From positions 2,045,455 through 2,109,454 of the forward strand of contig JACGCM010002894.1 of assembly GCA_014058105.1 (NCBI GenBank): DNA of 64,000 nt, in the 5' to 3' direction. Made by a program: the position numbers and the translations under genes. This document shows, piece after piece, positions 10,211-21,285 of this stretch (its first letter is position 1; every line of letters begins with the position of its first letter). The DNA is from Kingdonia uniflora (lineage: Eukaryota > Streptophyta > Magnoliopsida > Ranunculales > Circaeasteraceae). The notes beneath the pieces are model-generated. The model was not told the DNA's origin. It saw nothing but the letters and a program-made list of their open reading frames with translations, and did not search any database.

Positions 10211-10402
10211 GTAAGCAATTGCAGTTAATATTAGCTTCTACCAGTCCACCTTCATCCCCCACTTGACCGCCGGCGTGCCACTCACCAAAGCGTATCGCCC
10301 GCACAAACGATACGTAGTCCCATGCGTCTAGATAGTGTGCGGAAGCCAACAACGGCCTATAAGTGAAAGCTTTGAGTTGACAAAACACAAAACTCAAAAA
10401 GT

Positions 10403-10521
10403 GGGGAGCAACACGAGGACATCCCAGGAGGTAGACCATCCTAGTTCTACTCTAGCCCAAGCACGCTTAACTGCGGAGTTCCGATGGGATCCGGTGCATT
10501 AGTGCAGGTATGATCGCACCC
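10403..10521 (-). rRNA. 5S rRNA: 5S rRNA gene
   Basis: Full length, 119 nt. Control-region changes at nt 89, 88, 87, 76, 68. Confidence 0.92.
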
Positions 10522-10713
10522 GTAAGCAATGGCAGTTAATATTACTTTCTACCAGTCCACCTTTTTCCCCAAATTGACCGTCGGCGTGCCACTATCAAAA
10601 ACATATAACCCACAAAAACGATACGCAGTCCCATGCGTCAAGATAAAGTGCTGAAGCCATCAACGGCCTATAAGTGAAAGCTTTGAGTTGACAAAATACA
10701 AATCTCAAAAAGT

Positions 10714-10832
10714 GGGGTGCAACAAGAGGACTTCCTAGGAGGTCGCCCATCCTTTTACTACTCTCGCCCATACACGCTTAACTGCGGAGTTCAGATGGGA
10801 TCCGTTGCATTAGTGCTGGTATGATCGCACCC
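10714..10832 (-). rRNA. 5S rRNA: 5S rRNA gene
   Basis: Full length, 119 nt. Control-region changes at nt 97, 88, 79, 78, 62, 61. Confidence 0.91.
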
Positions 10833-11024
10833 GTAAGAAAATGCAGTTAATATTACCTTCTGCCAGTCCACCTTCTTCCCGCACTTGACCGCCGGCGTGC
10901 GACTCCCGAAAACGTATTGCCTACACAAACGATACGCAGTCCCATGCATCAAGATAGAGCTCGGAAGCCAGCAACGGCCTATAAGTTAAAGATTTGAGTT
11001 TATAAAACACAAAACTTTAAAAGT

Positions 11025-11143
11025 GGGGTGCAACGCGAGGACTTCCCCAGAGGTCATCCATCCTAGTACTAGTCTCGCCCAAACACAATAAACTTTGGAG
11101 TTCTGATGGGATACAGTGCATTAGTGCTGGTATGATCGCACCC
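11025..11143 (-). rRNA. 5S rRNA: 5S rRNA gene, diverged
   Basis: Full length, 119 nt. Control-region changes at nt 96, 95, 87, 72, 61, 57, 56, 54; three fall inside the A box. Confidence 0.89.
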
Positions 11144-11342
11144 GTAAGCAATTGTAGTTAATATTACCTTCTACCTGACCACCTTCTTCCCGCACTTGAC
11201 CGCCGGCGTGCCACTCGCCAAAACGTATCGCCCACACAAACGATACGCAGTCCCATGCGTCAAGATAGAGTGCGGAAGCTCGCAACGGCCTATAAGTTAA
11301 AGCTTTGAGTTGACAAAACACAAAACTCGAAACTTTAAAAGT

Positions 11343-11461
11343 GGGGTGCAACACGGGGACTTCCCGGGAGGTCAACCATCCTAGTTCTACTCTCGCCCAA
11401 GCACGCTTAACTGCAGAGTTCAGATGGGTGCCGGTGCATTAGTGCCGGATTGATCGCACCC
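11343..11461 (-). rRNA. 5S rRNA: 5S rRNA gene
   Basis: Full length, 119 nt. Control-region changes at nt 96, 87, 76. Confidence 0.94.
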
Positions 11462-11653
11462 GTAAGCAATTGTATTTAATAATACCTTCTACCAGTCCAC
11501 CTTTTTCCCCCACTTGACCGCCGGCGTGCCATTAGCCAAAACGTATCGCCCACTCAGACAATACGCAGTCCCATGCGTCAAGATAGAGTGCGGAAGTCCG
11601 CAACGGTCTATAAGTGAAAGCTTTGATTTGACAAAATACCAAACTAGAAATGT

Positions 11654-11772
11654 GGGATACCACACGTGGACTTCCCAGGAGGTAAACCATCCTAGTTCTA
11701 CTCTCGCCCAAGCACGCTTAGCTGCGGAGTTCCGATGGGATCCGCAGCATTAGTGCTGGTATGATCGCACCC
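11654..11772 (-). rRNA. 5S rRNA: 5S rRNA gene
   Basis: Full length, 119 nt. Control-region changes at nt 89, 87, 76, 52; 3' end also altered. Confidence 0.91.
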
Positions 11773-11964
11773 GCAAGCAATTGCAGTTAATATTACCTTC
11801 TACCAGTCCACCTTCTTACTGCACTTGACCGCCGGCGTGCCACTCGGCAAAACGTATCGCCCAAACAAACGATATGCAGTCCCATGCGCTAAGATAGTGT
11901 GCGGAATCCAGCAACGGCCTATAAGTAAAAGCTTTGCGTTGGCAAGACACAAAACTCACAAAGT

Positions 11965-12083
11965 GGGGTGCAACACGACGACTTCCCTGGAGGTCACCCA
12001 TCCTAGTACTACTCTCGCCCAGGCACGCTTAATTGCGGAGTTCTGATGGGATCCGGTGTATTAGTGCTGGTTTGATCACACCC
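11965..12083 (-). rRNA. 5S rRNA: 5S rRNA gene
   Basis: Full length, 119 nt. Control-region changes at nt 96, 62, 51. Confidence 0.94.
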
Positions 12084-12275
12084 GTAAGCAATTACAGTTT
12101 ATATTACCTTCTACCAGTCCACCTTCTTACTGAACTTGACCGCCGGCGTGCCACTCGCCAAAGCGTATCGCTCTCACAAACGATACGCAGTCCCATGCGT
12201 CAAGATAGTCTGCGGAAACCAGCAACGGCCGATAAGTGAAAACTTTGAGTTGACAAAACACAAAACTCTAAAAGT

Positions 12276-12393
12276 GGGTACATCGCGAGGACTTCCCAGG
12301 AGGTCACCCATCTAAGTACTACTCTCGCCCAAACACGCTTAACTGCGGAGTTCTGATGGGATCCGGTGTATTAGTGCTGGTATGATCGCACCC
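12276..12393 (-). rRNA. 5S rRNA: 5S rRNA gene
   Basis: 118 nt, one G short at the 3' end. Control-region changes at nt 81, 80, 61. Confidence 0.92.
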
Positions 12394-12584
12394 GTATGCA
12401 ATTGAAGTTAATATTACCTTCTACCAATTCACCTTCTCCCCGCACTTGACCGCCGGTGTGCCACTCGCCAAAACCTATCGCCCACACACACGATACGCAG
12501 TCTCATGCGCCTAGATAGAGTGCGGAAGCCCGCAGCGGCCTATAAGTGAAAGCTTTGAGTTGATAAAACACAAACTCAAAAAGT

Positions 12585-12703
12585 GGGGTGCAACACGAGG
12601 ACTTCCCAGGAGGTCACCCATGCTTGTACTACTCTCGTCTAAGCACCCTTAACAGCGGTGTTCTGATGGGATCCAGTGCATTAGTGCTTGTGTGATCGTA
12701 CCC
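12585..12703 (-). rRNA. 5S rRNA: 5S rRNA gene
   Basis: Full length, 119 nt. Control-region changes at nt 82, 79, 66, 64, 57, 50. Confidence 0.92.
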
Positions 12704-12894
12704 GTATGCAATTGCATTTAATATTACCTTTTACCAGTCCACCTTCTTCCCCCACTTGACCGCCGGCATCCCCCTCGCCAAAACGTATCGCCCAAACAAA
12801 CGATACACAATCCCATACGTCAAGAGAGAGTGCGGAAGCCAACAACGTCCTTAAGTGAAAGCTTTGAGTTGACAAATTACCAAACTAGAAATGT

Positions 12895-13013
12895 GGAATG
12901 CAACGCGTGGACTTCCCAGGAGGTCAACCATCCTAGTTCTACTCTCGCCCAAGCACACTTAACTGCGGAGTTCAGATGGGATCCGGTGCATTAGTACTGG
13001 TATGATCGCACCC
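12895..13013 (-). rRNA. 5S rRNA: 5S rRNA gene
   Basis: Full length, 119 nt. Control-region changes at nt 87, 76, 57; two changes in the 3' strand of helix I. Confidence 0.92.
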
Positions 13014-13205
13014 GTAAGCAATTACAGTTAATATTACATTCTACCAGTCCACATTCTTACTGCAGTTGACCGCCGGCGTGCCATTCGCCAAAACGTATCG
13101 CCCACACAAACGATACGCACTCCCATGCGTCAAGATAGAGTGCGGAAGCCAGCAACGGCCTATAAGTAAAGGCTCTGAATTTACAAAACACAAAACTCAA
13201 AAAGT

Positions 13206-13324
13206 GGGGTGCAACACGTGGACTTCCCAGGAGGTCATCAATCCTAGTACTATTCTCGCCCAAACACGCTTAACTTCGGAGTTCTGATAGGATCCGGTGC
13301 ATTAGTGCTGGTATGATCGTACCC
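13206..13324 (-). rRNA. 5S rRNA: 5S rRNA gene
   Basis: Full length, 119 nt. Control-region changes at nt 87, 85, 72, 61. Counterpart at 56341-56459. Confidence 0.93.
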
Positions 13325-13523
13325 GAAAGCAATTGTATTTAATATTACCTTAAACCAATCCGCCTTTTTCCCCCACTTGACCGACGGCGTGCCATTAGCC
13401 AAAACATTTCGCACACACAAACGATACGCAGTCCCATGCGTCAGGATAGAGTGCGGAAGCCCGCAACGGCCTATAAGTGAAAGTTTTGCGTTGACAAAAC
13501 TCAAAACTCAAAACTTAAAAAGT

Positions 13524-13642
13524 GGGGTGCAACACAAGGACTTCCCAGGAGGTCACCCATCCTAGTACTTCTCTCGCCAAGGCACGCTTGACTGCGGAGT
13601 TCTGATGGGATCCGGTACATTAGTGCTGGTTTGATCGCACCC
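13524..13642 (-). rRNA. 5S rRNA: 5S rRNA gene
   Basis: Full length, 119 nt. Control-region changes at nt 73, 64, 62, 53. Counterparts at 16335-16453 (9-unit duplication) and 56659-56777. Confidence 0.93.
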
Positions 13643-13834
13643 GTAAGCAATTGCAGATAAAATTACCTTCTACCAGTCCACCTTCTTACTGCACTTGACC
13701 GCCGGCGTGCCACTCACAAAAATGTATCGCCCTCACAAATGATACGCAGTCCCATGCATCATGATAGCGTGCGGAAGCCAGCAGCGGCCTATAAGTGAAA
13801 GCTTTGAGTTGACAAAACATAAAACTTTAAAAGT

Positions 13835-13953
13835 GGGGTGCAACACGAGGTCATCTCTGGAGGTCACCCATCCTAGTACTACTCTCGCCCAAGCACGCTT
13901 AACTACGGAGTTCTGATGGGATCTGGTGCATTAGTGCTGGTATGATCGCACCC
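13835..13953 (-). rRNA. 5S rRNA: 5S rRNA gene
   Basis: Full length, 119 nt. Control-region changes at nt 98, 96. Counterparts at 16646-16764 and 56970-57088. Confidence 0.94.
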
Positions 13954-14144
13954 GTAAGAAATTGCAATTAAAATTACTTTTTACCAGTCTACCATCTTCC
14001 CCCATTTAACCACCGGCGTGCTACTCGCCAAAGCGTATCGCCCACAAAGCGATACGGAGTCTCATGCGTCAAGGAAGAGTAAGGAAGCCAGCAACGGCCT
14101 ATATGTGAAAACTTAGAGTTGACAAAACACAAAACTTTAAAAGT

Positions 14145-14263
14145 GGGGAGCAACACGAGGACTTCCCAGGTGGTCACCCATCCTAGTACTACTCTCGCCC
14201 AAACACGCATAACTGCGGAGTTCTGATGGGATCCGGGGCATTAGTGCTGGTATGATCGCACCC
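14145..14263 (-). rRNA. 5S rRNA: 5S rRNA gene
   Basis: Full length, 119 nt. Control-region changes at nt 93, 61, 55. Counterpart at 57280-57398. Confidence 0.94.
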
Positions 14264-14455
14264 GCAAGCAATTGAAGTTAATAATACCTTCTACCAATTC
14301 ACCTTCTCCCCGCAATTGACCGCCGGCGTGCCACTCGCCAAAACCTATCGGCCACACAAACGATACACAGTCCCATGCGTCAAGATAGAGTGCGGAAGCC
14401 CGCAACTGCCTATAAGTGAAAGATTTGTGTTGACAAAACGCAAAACACAAAAGTT

Positions 14456-14573
14456 GGGGTGCAACACGAGGACTTCCCAGGAGGTCACCCATCCTAGTAC
14501 TACTCTCGCCCAGGCACGCTTAACTACGAGTTCTGATGGTATCCGGTGTATTAGTGCTAGTTTGATCGCACAC
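14456..14573 (-). rRNA. 5S rRNA: 5S rRNA gene
   Basis: 118 nt, one base lost near nt 47. Control-region change only at nt 62. Counterpart at 57591-57709. Confidence 0.93.
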
Positions 14574-14765
14574 GAAAGCAATTGTAGTTAATATTACCTT
14601 CTACCAGTCCACTTTCTTACTGCACATGACCGCCGGTGTGCCACTCGCCAAAACGCATCGCTCACACAAACGATACGCAGTCCCAAGCGTCAAGATAGTG
14701 TGCGGAGGCCGGAAACGGCCAATAAGTGAAAGCTTTGAGTTGACAAAACGCAAAACTCTTAAAGT

Positions 14766-14884
14766 GGGGTGCAACACGAGGACTTCCAAGGAGGTCACCC
14801 ATCATAATACTACTCTCGCCCAGGCACGCTTGACTGCGGAGTTCTGATGGCATCCGGTGTATTAGTGCAGGTTTGATCGCACCC
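14766..14884 (-). rRNA. 5S rRNA: 5S rRNA gene
   Basis: Full length, 119 nt. Control-region changes at nt 97, 81, 78, 62, 53. Counterpart at 57901-58019. Confidence 0.92.
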
Positions 14885-15076
14885 GTAAGCAATTGCAGTT
14901 AATATTACCTTCTACCAGTCCACTTTCTTACTGCACATGACCGCCGGCGTGCCACTCGTCTAAACGTACCGCCCACACAAATGATACGCAGTCCCATGAG
15001 TCAAGATAGTGTGCGGAGGCCAGAAACGGCCTATAAGTGAAAGCTTTGAGTTGACAAAACACAAAACTCTAAAAGT

Positions 15077-15195
15077 GGGGTGCAACCCGAGGGCTTCCCA
15101 GGAGGTCACCCATCCTAGTACTAATCTCGCCCAAACACGCTTAACAGCGGAGTTCTGATGGGTTCCGGTGCATTAGTGCTGGTATGATCGCACCC
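15077..15195 (-). rRNA. 5S rRNA: 5S rRNA gene
   Basis: Full length, 119 nt. Control-region changes at nt 72, 61, 50. Confidence 0.94.
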
Positions 15196-15387
15196 GTAAG
15201 CAATTAAAGTTAATATTACCTTCTACCAGTCCACCTTCTTCCTGCACTTGACCGCCGGCGTGCCATTCGTCAAAACGCATCACCCAAGCAAACGATACAC
15301 TGTCCCATGTGTCAAGAGAGAGTGCAGAGGCCAATAACGGCCAATAAGTGAAAGCTTTGAGTTGATAAAACACAAAACTCAAAAAGT

Positions 15388-15506
15388 GGGGTGAAACACG
15401 TGGACTTCCCAAGAGGTCACAATTGCTAGTACTACTCTCGTCCAAGCACGCTTAACTTCGGAGTTCTGATGGGATCCAGTGCATTATTGCTGGTATGATC
15501 GCACCC
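15388..15506 (-). rRNA. 5S rRNA: 5S rRNA gene, damaged C box
   Basis: Full length, 119 nt. Clustered C-box changes at nt 95, 86, 85, 84, 82, plus nt 66. TFIIIA binding to this copy is doubtful (inference). Confidence 0.9.
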
Positions 15507-15698
15507 GTAAGCAATTTCATTTAATATTACCTTCTACCATTCCACCTTCTTCCGGCACTTGACCGCCGGCGCGACATTCGCCAATACGTATCGCCCAGAC
15601 AAACGATACGCAGTGCCATGCGTAAAGATAGAGTGCGGAAGCCAGCAACGGCCTATAAGTGAAAGCTCTGAGTTTACAAAACACAAAACTCAAAAAGT

Positions 15699-15817
15699 GG
15701 GGTGCAACACGAGGACTTCCCAGGAGGTCATCTATCCTAGTACTAGTCTCGCCCAAACACGCTTAACTTCGGAGTTCTCATGGGATCCGGTGCATTAGTG
15801 CTGGTATGATCGCACCC
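15699..15817 (-). rRNA. 5S rRNA: 5S rRNA gene
   Basis: Full length, 119 nt. Control-region changes at nt 87, 85, 72, 61. Confidence 0.93.
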
Positions 15818-16016
15818 GTAAGCAATTGTAGTTCATATTACCTTCTACCTGTCCACCTTCTACCCGCACTTGTCCGCCGGGGTACCACTCGCCAAAATGT
15901 ATTGCCCATACAAACGATACGTAGTCCCATGCGTCAAGATAGAGTGCGGAAGCTCGCAACGGCCTATAAGTTAAAGCTTTGAGTTGGCAAAACACAAAAC
16001 TCAAAACTCAAAATGT

Positions 16017-16135
16017 GGGGTGCATCACGGGGACTTCGCAGGAGGTCATCCGTCCTAGTTCTACTCTCGCCCAGGCACGCTTAACTGCGGAGTTCTGATG
16101 GGATCCGGTGCATTTGTGCTGGTATGATCGTACCC
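16017..16135 (-). rRNA. 5S rRNA: 5S rRNA gene
   Basis: Full length, 119 nt. Control-region changes at nt 98, 87, 84, 76, 62. Confidence 0.92.
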
Positions 16136-16334
16136 GTAAGCAATTGTATTTAATATTACCTTCTACCCGTTCACTTTTTTCCCCCACTTGACCGCTGGCG
16201 TGCCATTAGCCAAAACGTATCGCCCACACAATAGATACGCAGTCCCATGCGTCAAGATAGAGTGCGGAAGCCCGCAACGGCTTATAAGTGAAAGCTTTGC
16301 GTTGACAAAACACAAAACTCAAAACTCAAAAAGT

Positions 16335-16453
16335 GGGGTGCAACACGAGCACTTCCCAGGAGGTCACCCATCCTAGTACTACTCTTGCCAATGCACGCTT
16401 AACTGCGGAGTTCTGATGGGATCCGGTATATTAGTGCTGGTTTGATCGCACCC
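16335..16453 (-). rRNA. 5S rRNA: 5S rRNA gene
   Basis: Full length, 119 nt. C box intact; changes at nt 68, 64, 62. Paralogue of 13524-13642, 2811 bp away. Confidence 0.94.
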
Positions 16454-16645
16454 GTAAGCAATTGCAGTTAATATTACCTTCAGCCAGTCCACCTTCTTAC
16501 TGTACTTGACCGTCGGCGTGCCAATCGCCAAATCGTATCGCCCACACAAACGATACGCAGTCCCATGCGTAAAGATAGTCTGCGGATGCCAGCAACGGCC
16601 TATAAGTGAAAGCTTTGAGTTGAAAAAACATAAAACTATATAAGT

Positions 16646-16764
16646 GGGGTGCAACACGAGGTCTTCCCAGGAGGTCACCAATCCTAGTACTACTCTCGCC
16701 CAAGCACGCTTAACTGCGGAGTTCCGATGGGATCCAGTGCATTAGTGCTGGTATGATCGCACCC
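16646..16764 (-). rRNA. 5S rRNA: 5S rRNA gene
   Basis: Full length, 119 nt. Control region nearly consensus, one change at nt 85. Confidence 0.95.
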
Positions 16765-16944
16765 GTAAGAAATTGCAATTAATATTACTTTTTACCAGTC
16801 CACATTCTTCCCCCATTTAACCGCCGGCGTGCCACTCGCCAAAACGTATCGCCCACAAAACTCATGCGTAAAGGTAGAGTAAGGAAGCCAGCAACGGTTT
16901 ATAAGTGAAAGCTTCGAGTTGACAAAACACAAAACGCCAAAAGT

Positions 16945-17063
16945 AGGGTGCAACACGAGGACTTCCCTGGAAGTCACCCATCCTAGTACAACTCTCGCCC
17001 AAATACACTTAACTGCGGAGTTCTGATGGGATCCGGTGCATTAGTGCTGGTATGATCGCACCC
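16945..17063 (-). rRNA. 5S rRNA: 5S rRNA gene
   Basis: Full length, 119 nt. Control-region changes at nt 96, 92, 74, 61, 60, 57. Confidence 0.91.
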
Positions 17064-17255
17064 GTAAGCAATTGCTGTTAATATTACCGTCAACCAGTTC
17101 ATCGTCTTCCCGCACTTGACCGGCGGCGTGCCACTGGCCAAAACTTATCGCCCACACAAACTATACGCAGTCCCATGCGGCAAGATACAGTGCGGAAGCC
17201 CGGAACGGCCTATAAATGAAAGCTTTGAGTTGACAAAACACAAAACTCAAAAAGT

Positions 17256-17374
17256 GGGGTGCAACATGAGGAATTCCCTGGAGGTCACCCATGCTAGTAC
17301 TACTCTCGTCCAAGCACACTTTATTGCGGGGTTCTGATGAGATCCGGTGCATTAGTTCGGGTATTATCGCACCC
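17256..17374 (-). rRNA. 5S rRNA: 5S rRNA gene
   Basis: Full length, 119 nt. Control-region changes at nt 96, 82, 66, 57, 53, 51. Confidence 0.91.
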
Positions 17375-17566
17375 GTGAGCAATTGCAGTTAATATTACCT
17401 TCTGCCAGTACACCTTCTTCCCCCACTTGACCGCCGGCGTGCCACTCCCAAAAACGTATCGCCCACAGAAACGATATGCAGTCCCATGCGTCAAGATAGA
17501 GTACGGAAGCCAGCAGCGGCCTATAAGTGAAAACCTTGAGTTGACAAAGCACAAAACTCAGAAAGT

Positions 17567-17685
17567 GTGGTAGACCACGAGGACTTCCCAGGAAGTTACC
17601 AATCCTAGTTTTACTCTCGCCCAAGCACGCCTAGTTACGGAGTTCTGATGGGATCCGGCGCATTAGTGCTGGTATGATCGCACCC
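17567..17685 (-). rRNA. 5S rRNA: 5S rRNA gene, diverged
   Basis: Full length, 119 nt. Control-region changes at nt 92, 89, 85, 76, 75, 55, 52, 51; 3' end also altered. Confidence 0.88.
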
Positions 17686-17877
17686 GTAAGCAATTGCTGT
17701 AAATATTACCTTCTACCAGTCCATCTTCTTCCCCCAATTGACCGCCGGCATGCTACTCGCCAAAACGTATCGCCGATACAAACGATACGCAGCCCCATGC
17801 ATCAAGATAGAGTGCGGAAGCCAGCAACGGCCTTTAAGTGAAAGCTTTGAGTTGATAAAACACAAAACTCAAAAAGT

Positions 17878-17996
17878 GGGGTGCAACACGAGGACTTCCC
17901 GGGAGGTCATCCATCCTAACACTAGTCTCGCCCAAACACGGTTAACTTCGGAGTTCTGATAGGGTCCGGTGCATTAGTGCTGGTATGCTCGCACTT
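17878..17996 (-). rRNA. 5S rRNA: 5S rRNA gene, diverged
   Basis: Full length, 119 nt. Control-region changes at nt 96, 87, 78, 77, 72, 61, 56; nt 1 and 2 both changed. First member of the 5-unit repeat; counterpart at 58200-58318. Confidence 0.89.
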
Positions 17997-18187
17997 GTAT
18001 GCAATTGTAGTTAATATTACCTTCTACCTGTCCACCTTCTTCCCGCACTTGACCGCCGGCGTGCCACTCGCCAAAACGTATCGCCCACACAAATGATACG
18101 CAGTCGCATGCGCGAGATAGAGTGCGGAAGCCGGCAGCGGCCTATAATTGTAGACCTTGAGTTGACAAAGCACAAAACTCAAAAAGT

Positions 18188-18306
18188 GGGGTGGAACACG
18201 AGGACTTCCCAGGATGTTATCAATCCTAGTAGTACTCTCGCCCAAGCACGCTTAACTGCGGAGTTCTGATGGGATACGGTGCATTAGTGCTGGTATGATC
18301 GCACCC
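18188..18306 (-). rRNA. 5S rRNA: 5S rRNA gene
   Basis: Full length, 119 nt. Control-region changes at nt 92, 89, 87, 85, 75. Counterpart at 58511-58629. Confidence 0.92.
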
Positions 18307-18499
18307 GTAGGCAATTGCAGTTAATAGTACCTTCTACCAGTCCACCTTCTTCCCCCAATTTACCGCCGGCGTGCCACTCGCCAAAACGTATTGCCAACAC
18401 AAGCGATTCTCGGTCCCATGCATCAAGATAGAGTGCGGAAGCCATCAGCGGCCTATAAGTGAAAGCTATGAGTTGAAAAAAATGCAAAACTTAAAAAGT

Positions 18500-18618
18500 G
18501 GGGTGCAACACGAGGACTTCTCAGATAGTCACCCATCCTAGTAATACTCTCGCCCAAACACGCTGAACTGCGGAGCTCTGATGGGATTTGGTGCATTAGT
18601 GCTGGTATGATTGCACCC
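18500..18618 (-). rRNA. 5S rRNA: 5S rRNA gene, diverged
   Basis: Full length, 119 nt. C-box changes at nt 98, 94, 93, 92; also 75, 61, 54. Counterpart at 58823-58941. Confidence 0.9.
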
Positions 18619-18809
18619 GTAAGATATTGCAGTTAATATTACCTTCTACCATTCCACCGTCTCCCTGCACTTGACAGCCGGCGTGCCACTCGCCAAAGCG
18701 TATCGCCCACACAACGATACGTAGTCCCATGCGTCAAGATAGTGTGCGGATGCCAACAACGACTTTTAAGTGAAAGCTTTGAGTTGACAAAACACAAAAC
18801 TGAAAAAGT

Positions 18810-18928
18810 GGGGTGCAACACGCTGATTTCCTAGAAGGTCACCCATCCTAGTACTACTGTCGCCCAAGCACGCTTAACGGCGGAGTTCCGATGGGATCCG
18901 GTGCATTAGTGCTGGTATGATCGCTCCC
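18810..18928 (-). rRNA. 5S rRNA: 5S rRNA gene
   Basis: Full length, 119 nt. Control-region changes at nt 97, 94, 70, 50. Counterpart at 59133-59251. Confidence 0.92.
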
Positions 18929-19120
18929 GTAAGCAATTGCAGTTAATATTACCTTCTACAAGTCCACCTTCTTCCCCCAATTGACCGTCGGTGTGCCACT
19001 CTCCAAAACGTATCACCCACACAAACGATACGCAGTCCCATGCGTCAAGATAAAGTGCTGAGGCCATCAACGGCCTATAAGTGAAAGCTTTGAGTTGACA
19101 AAATACAAAACTCAAATAGT

Positions 19121-19238
19121 GGGGTGCAACACGAGGACTTCCCAGGAGGTCTCCAATCCTAGTACTACTCTCGCCCAAAAACGCTTAACTGCGGAGTTCT
19201 GATGGGATCAGCGCAATAGTACTGGTATGATCGCACCG
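19121..19238 (-). rRNA. 5S rRNA: 5S rRNA gene
   Basis: 118 nt, one base lost near nt 29. Control-region changes at nt 88, 85, 61, 60. Counterpart at 59444-59562 is 119 nt. Confidence 0.92.
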
Positions 19239-19418
19239 AGAAACAATTGAAGATAATATTACCTTCTACCAGTCCAACTTCTTCCCCCAAATGACCGCCG
19301 GCGTGCCACTCTCCAAAACGTATCGCCTACCAGTCCCATGCATCAAGATAGAGTGCGGAAGCCAGCAACGGCCTATAAGTGAAAGTATTGAGTTGATATA
19401 AAACAAAACTCAAAAAGT

Positions 19419-19537
19419 GGGGTGCAACACGAGGACTTCCCCGGAGGTCATCCACCCTAGTACTAGTCTCGCCCAAACACGGTTAACTTCGGAGTTCTGA
19501 TGGGTTCCGGTGCATTAGTGCTGGTATGCTCGCACCT
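19419..19537 (-). rRNA. 5S rRNA: 5S rRNA gene
   Basis: Full length, 119 nt. Control-region changes at nt 96, 87, 83, 72, 61, 56. Starts the second higher-order copy; counterpart at 59755-59873. Confidence 0.91.
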
Positions 19538-19729
19538 GTAAGCAATTGTAGTTAATATTACCTTCTACTTGTCCACCTTATTCCCGCACTTGACCGCCGG
19601 CGTGCAACTCGCCAAAATGTATCGCCCACATAAATGATACGAAGTCCCATGCGTCAAGATAGAGTGCGGAAGCCGGCAACGGCCTATAATTGTAAACCTT
19701 GAGTTGACAAAGCACAAAACTCAAAAAGT

Positions 19730-19848
19730 GGGGTGGAACACGAGGACTTCCCAGGATGTTACCAATCCTAGTACTACTCTCGCCCAAGCACGCTTAACTG
19801 CGGAGTTCTTATGGGATACGGCCCATTAGTGCTGGTATGATCGCACCC
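19730..19848 (-). rRNA. 5S rRNA: 5S rRNA gene
   Basis: Full length, 119 nt. Control-region changes at nt 92, 89, 85. Counterpart at 60066-60184. Confidence 0.94.
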
Positions 19849-20039
19849 GTAAGATATTGCAGTTAATATTACCATCTACCAGTCAACCTTCTTCCTGCAC
19901 TTGACACCCGGCGTGCCACTCGCCAAGGCGTATCGCCCACACAACGATACGTAGTCCCATGCGTCAAGATAGTGTGCGGATGCCAGCAACGACTTATAAG
20001 TGAAAGCTTTGAGTTGTCAAAACACAAAACTCAAAAAGT

Positions 20040-20158
20040 GGGGTGCAGCACGCGGATTTCCCAGAAGGTCACCCATCCTAGTACTACTGTCGCCCAAGCA
20101 CGCTTAACTGCGGAGTTCCGATGGGATCCGGTGCATTAGTGCTGGTATGATCGCTCCC
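20040..20158 (-). rRNA. 5S rRNA: 5S rRNA gene
   Basis: Full length, 119 nt. Control-region changes at nt 94, 70. Counterpart at 60688-60806. Confidence 0.94.
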
Positions 20159-20350
20159 GTAAGCAATTGCCGTTAGTATTACCTTCTAACAGTCCACCTT
20201 CTTCCCCCAAATGACCGTCGGTGTGCCACTCTCCAAAACGTATCACCCACACAAATGAGACGCAGTCCCATGCGTCAAGATAAAGTGCTGAAGCCATCAA
20301 CGGCCAATAAGTGATAGCTTTGAGTTGACAAAATACAAAACTCAAAGAGT

Positions 20351-20469
20351 GGGGTGCAACACGAGGACTTCCCGGGAGGTCGCCAATCCTAGTACTACTC
20401 TCGCCCAAACACGCTTAACTGCGGAGTTCTGATGGGATCCGGCGCAATAGTGCTGGTATGATCGCACCC
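20351..20469 (-). rRNA. 5S rRNA: 5S rRNA gene
   Basis: Full length, 119 nt. Control-region changes at nt 96, 88, 85, 61. Counterpart at 60999-61117. Confidence 0.93.
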
Positions 20470-20661
20470 GTAAGCAATTGCAGTTAATATTACCTTCTAC
20501 CAGTCCACCTTCCTCCCCCAATTGACTGCCGGCGTGCCACTCGCCAAAACGTATCGCCGACACAAACGATACACAGTCCCATGCATCAAGATAGAGTGCG
20601 GAAGCCAGCAACGGCCAATAAGTGATTGCATTGAGTTGAAAAAACACAAAACTCAAAAAGT

Positions 20662-20781
20662 AGGGTGCAGCATGAGGACTTCTCCGGAGGTCATCCATCC
20701 TAGTACTAGTCTCGCCCAAACACGATTAACTTCGGAGTTCTGATGGGGTCCCGGTGCAATAGTGCTGGTATGATCGCACCC
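20662..20781 (-). rRNA. 5S rRNA: 5S rRNA gene
   Basis: 120 nt, one extra base near nt 30. Control-region changes at nt 98, 96, 87, 72, 61, 56. Counterpart at 61310-61428 lacks the insertion. Confidence 0.91.
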
Positions 20782-20973
20782 GTAAGCAATTGTTGTTAAT
20801 ATTACCTTCTACCTGTCCACCTGCATCCCGCGTTTGACCGCCGGCGTGCCACTCGCAAAAACGCATCGCCCACACAAACGATTCGCAGTCCCATTCGCCA
20901 AGATAGAGTGCGGAATCCGGCAGCGGCCTATAAGTAAAAACCTTGAGTTGATAAAGCACAAAACTCAAAAAGT

Positions 20974-21092
20974 TGGGGGGAACAGGAGGACTTCCCTGGA
21001 TGTTACCAATCCTAGTACTATTCTCTCCCAAGCACGCTTAACTGCGGAGTTCTGATGGGATCCGGTGCATTAGTGCTCGTATGATCGCACCC
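20974..21092 (-). rRNA. 5S rRNA: 5S rRNA gene
   Basis: Full length, 119 nt. Control-region changes at nt 96, 92, 89, 85, 72, 67; 3' end altered. Counterpart at 61621-61739. Confidence 0.9.
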
Positions 21093-21285
21093 GCAAGCAA
21101 TTGCAGTTAATATTACATTCTGCCAGTCCACCTTCTTCCCCCAATTGAACGTCGGCGTGCCACTCACCAAAACGCATCGCCAACACAAGCGATTCTCGGT
21201 CCGATGCATCAAGATAGAGTGCGGAAGCCATCAACGGCCTATAAGTGAAGGCTTTGAGTTGTAAAAAACACAAAACTCAAAAAGA

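Larger units (their letters stand above)
13524..17374. repeat. 9-unit (about 2.81 kb) internal duplication
   Basis: Genes and spacers at 13524, 13835, 14145 and 14456 reappear at 16335, 16646, 16945 and 17256 with offsets of 2811-2800 bp. The spacer ending in AAAACTCAAAACT is distinctive to both. The right block has only one such copy. Confidence 0.78.
17878..21092. repeat. 5-unit higher-order repeat, left block
   Basis: Gene types starting at 17878, 18188, 18500, 18810 and 19121 recur from 19419 as a 4-unit version lacking the third type, then begin again at 20662. The right block shows complete 5-unit versions at 58200 and 59755 and a further start at 61310, each 1555 bp apart. Confidence 0.83.
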
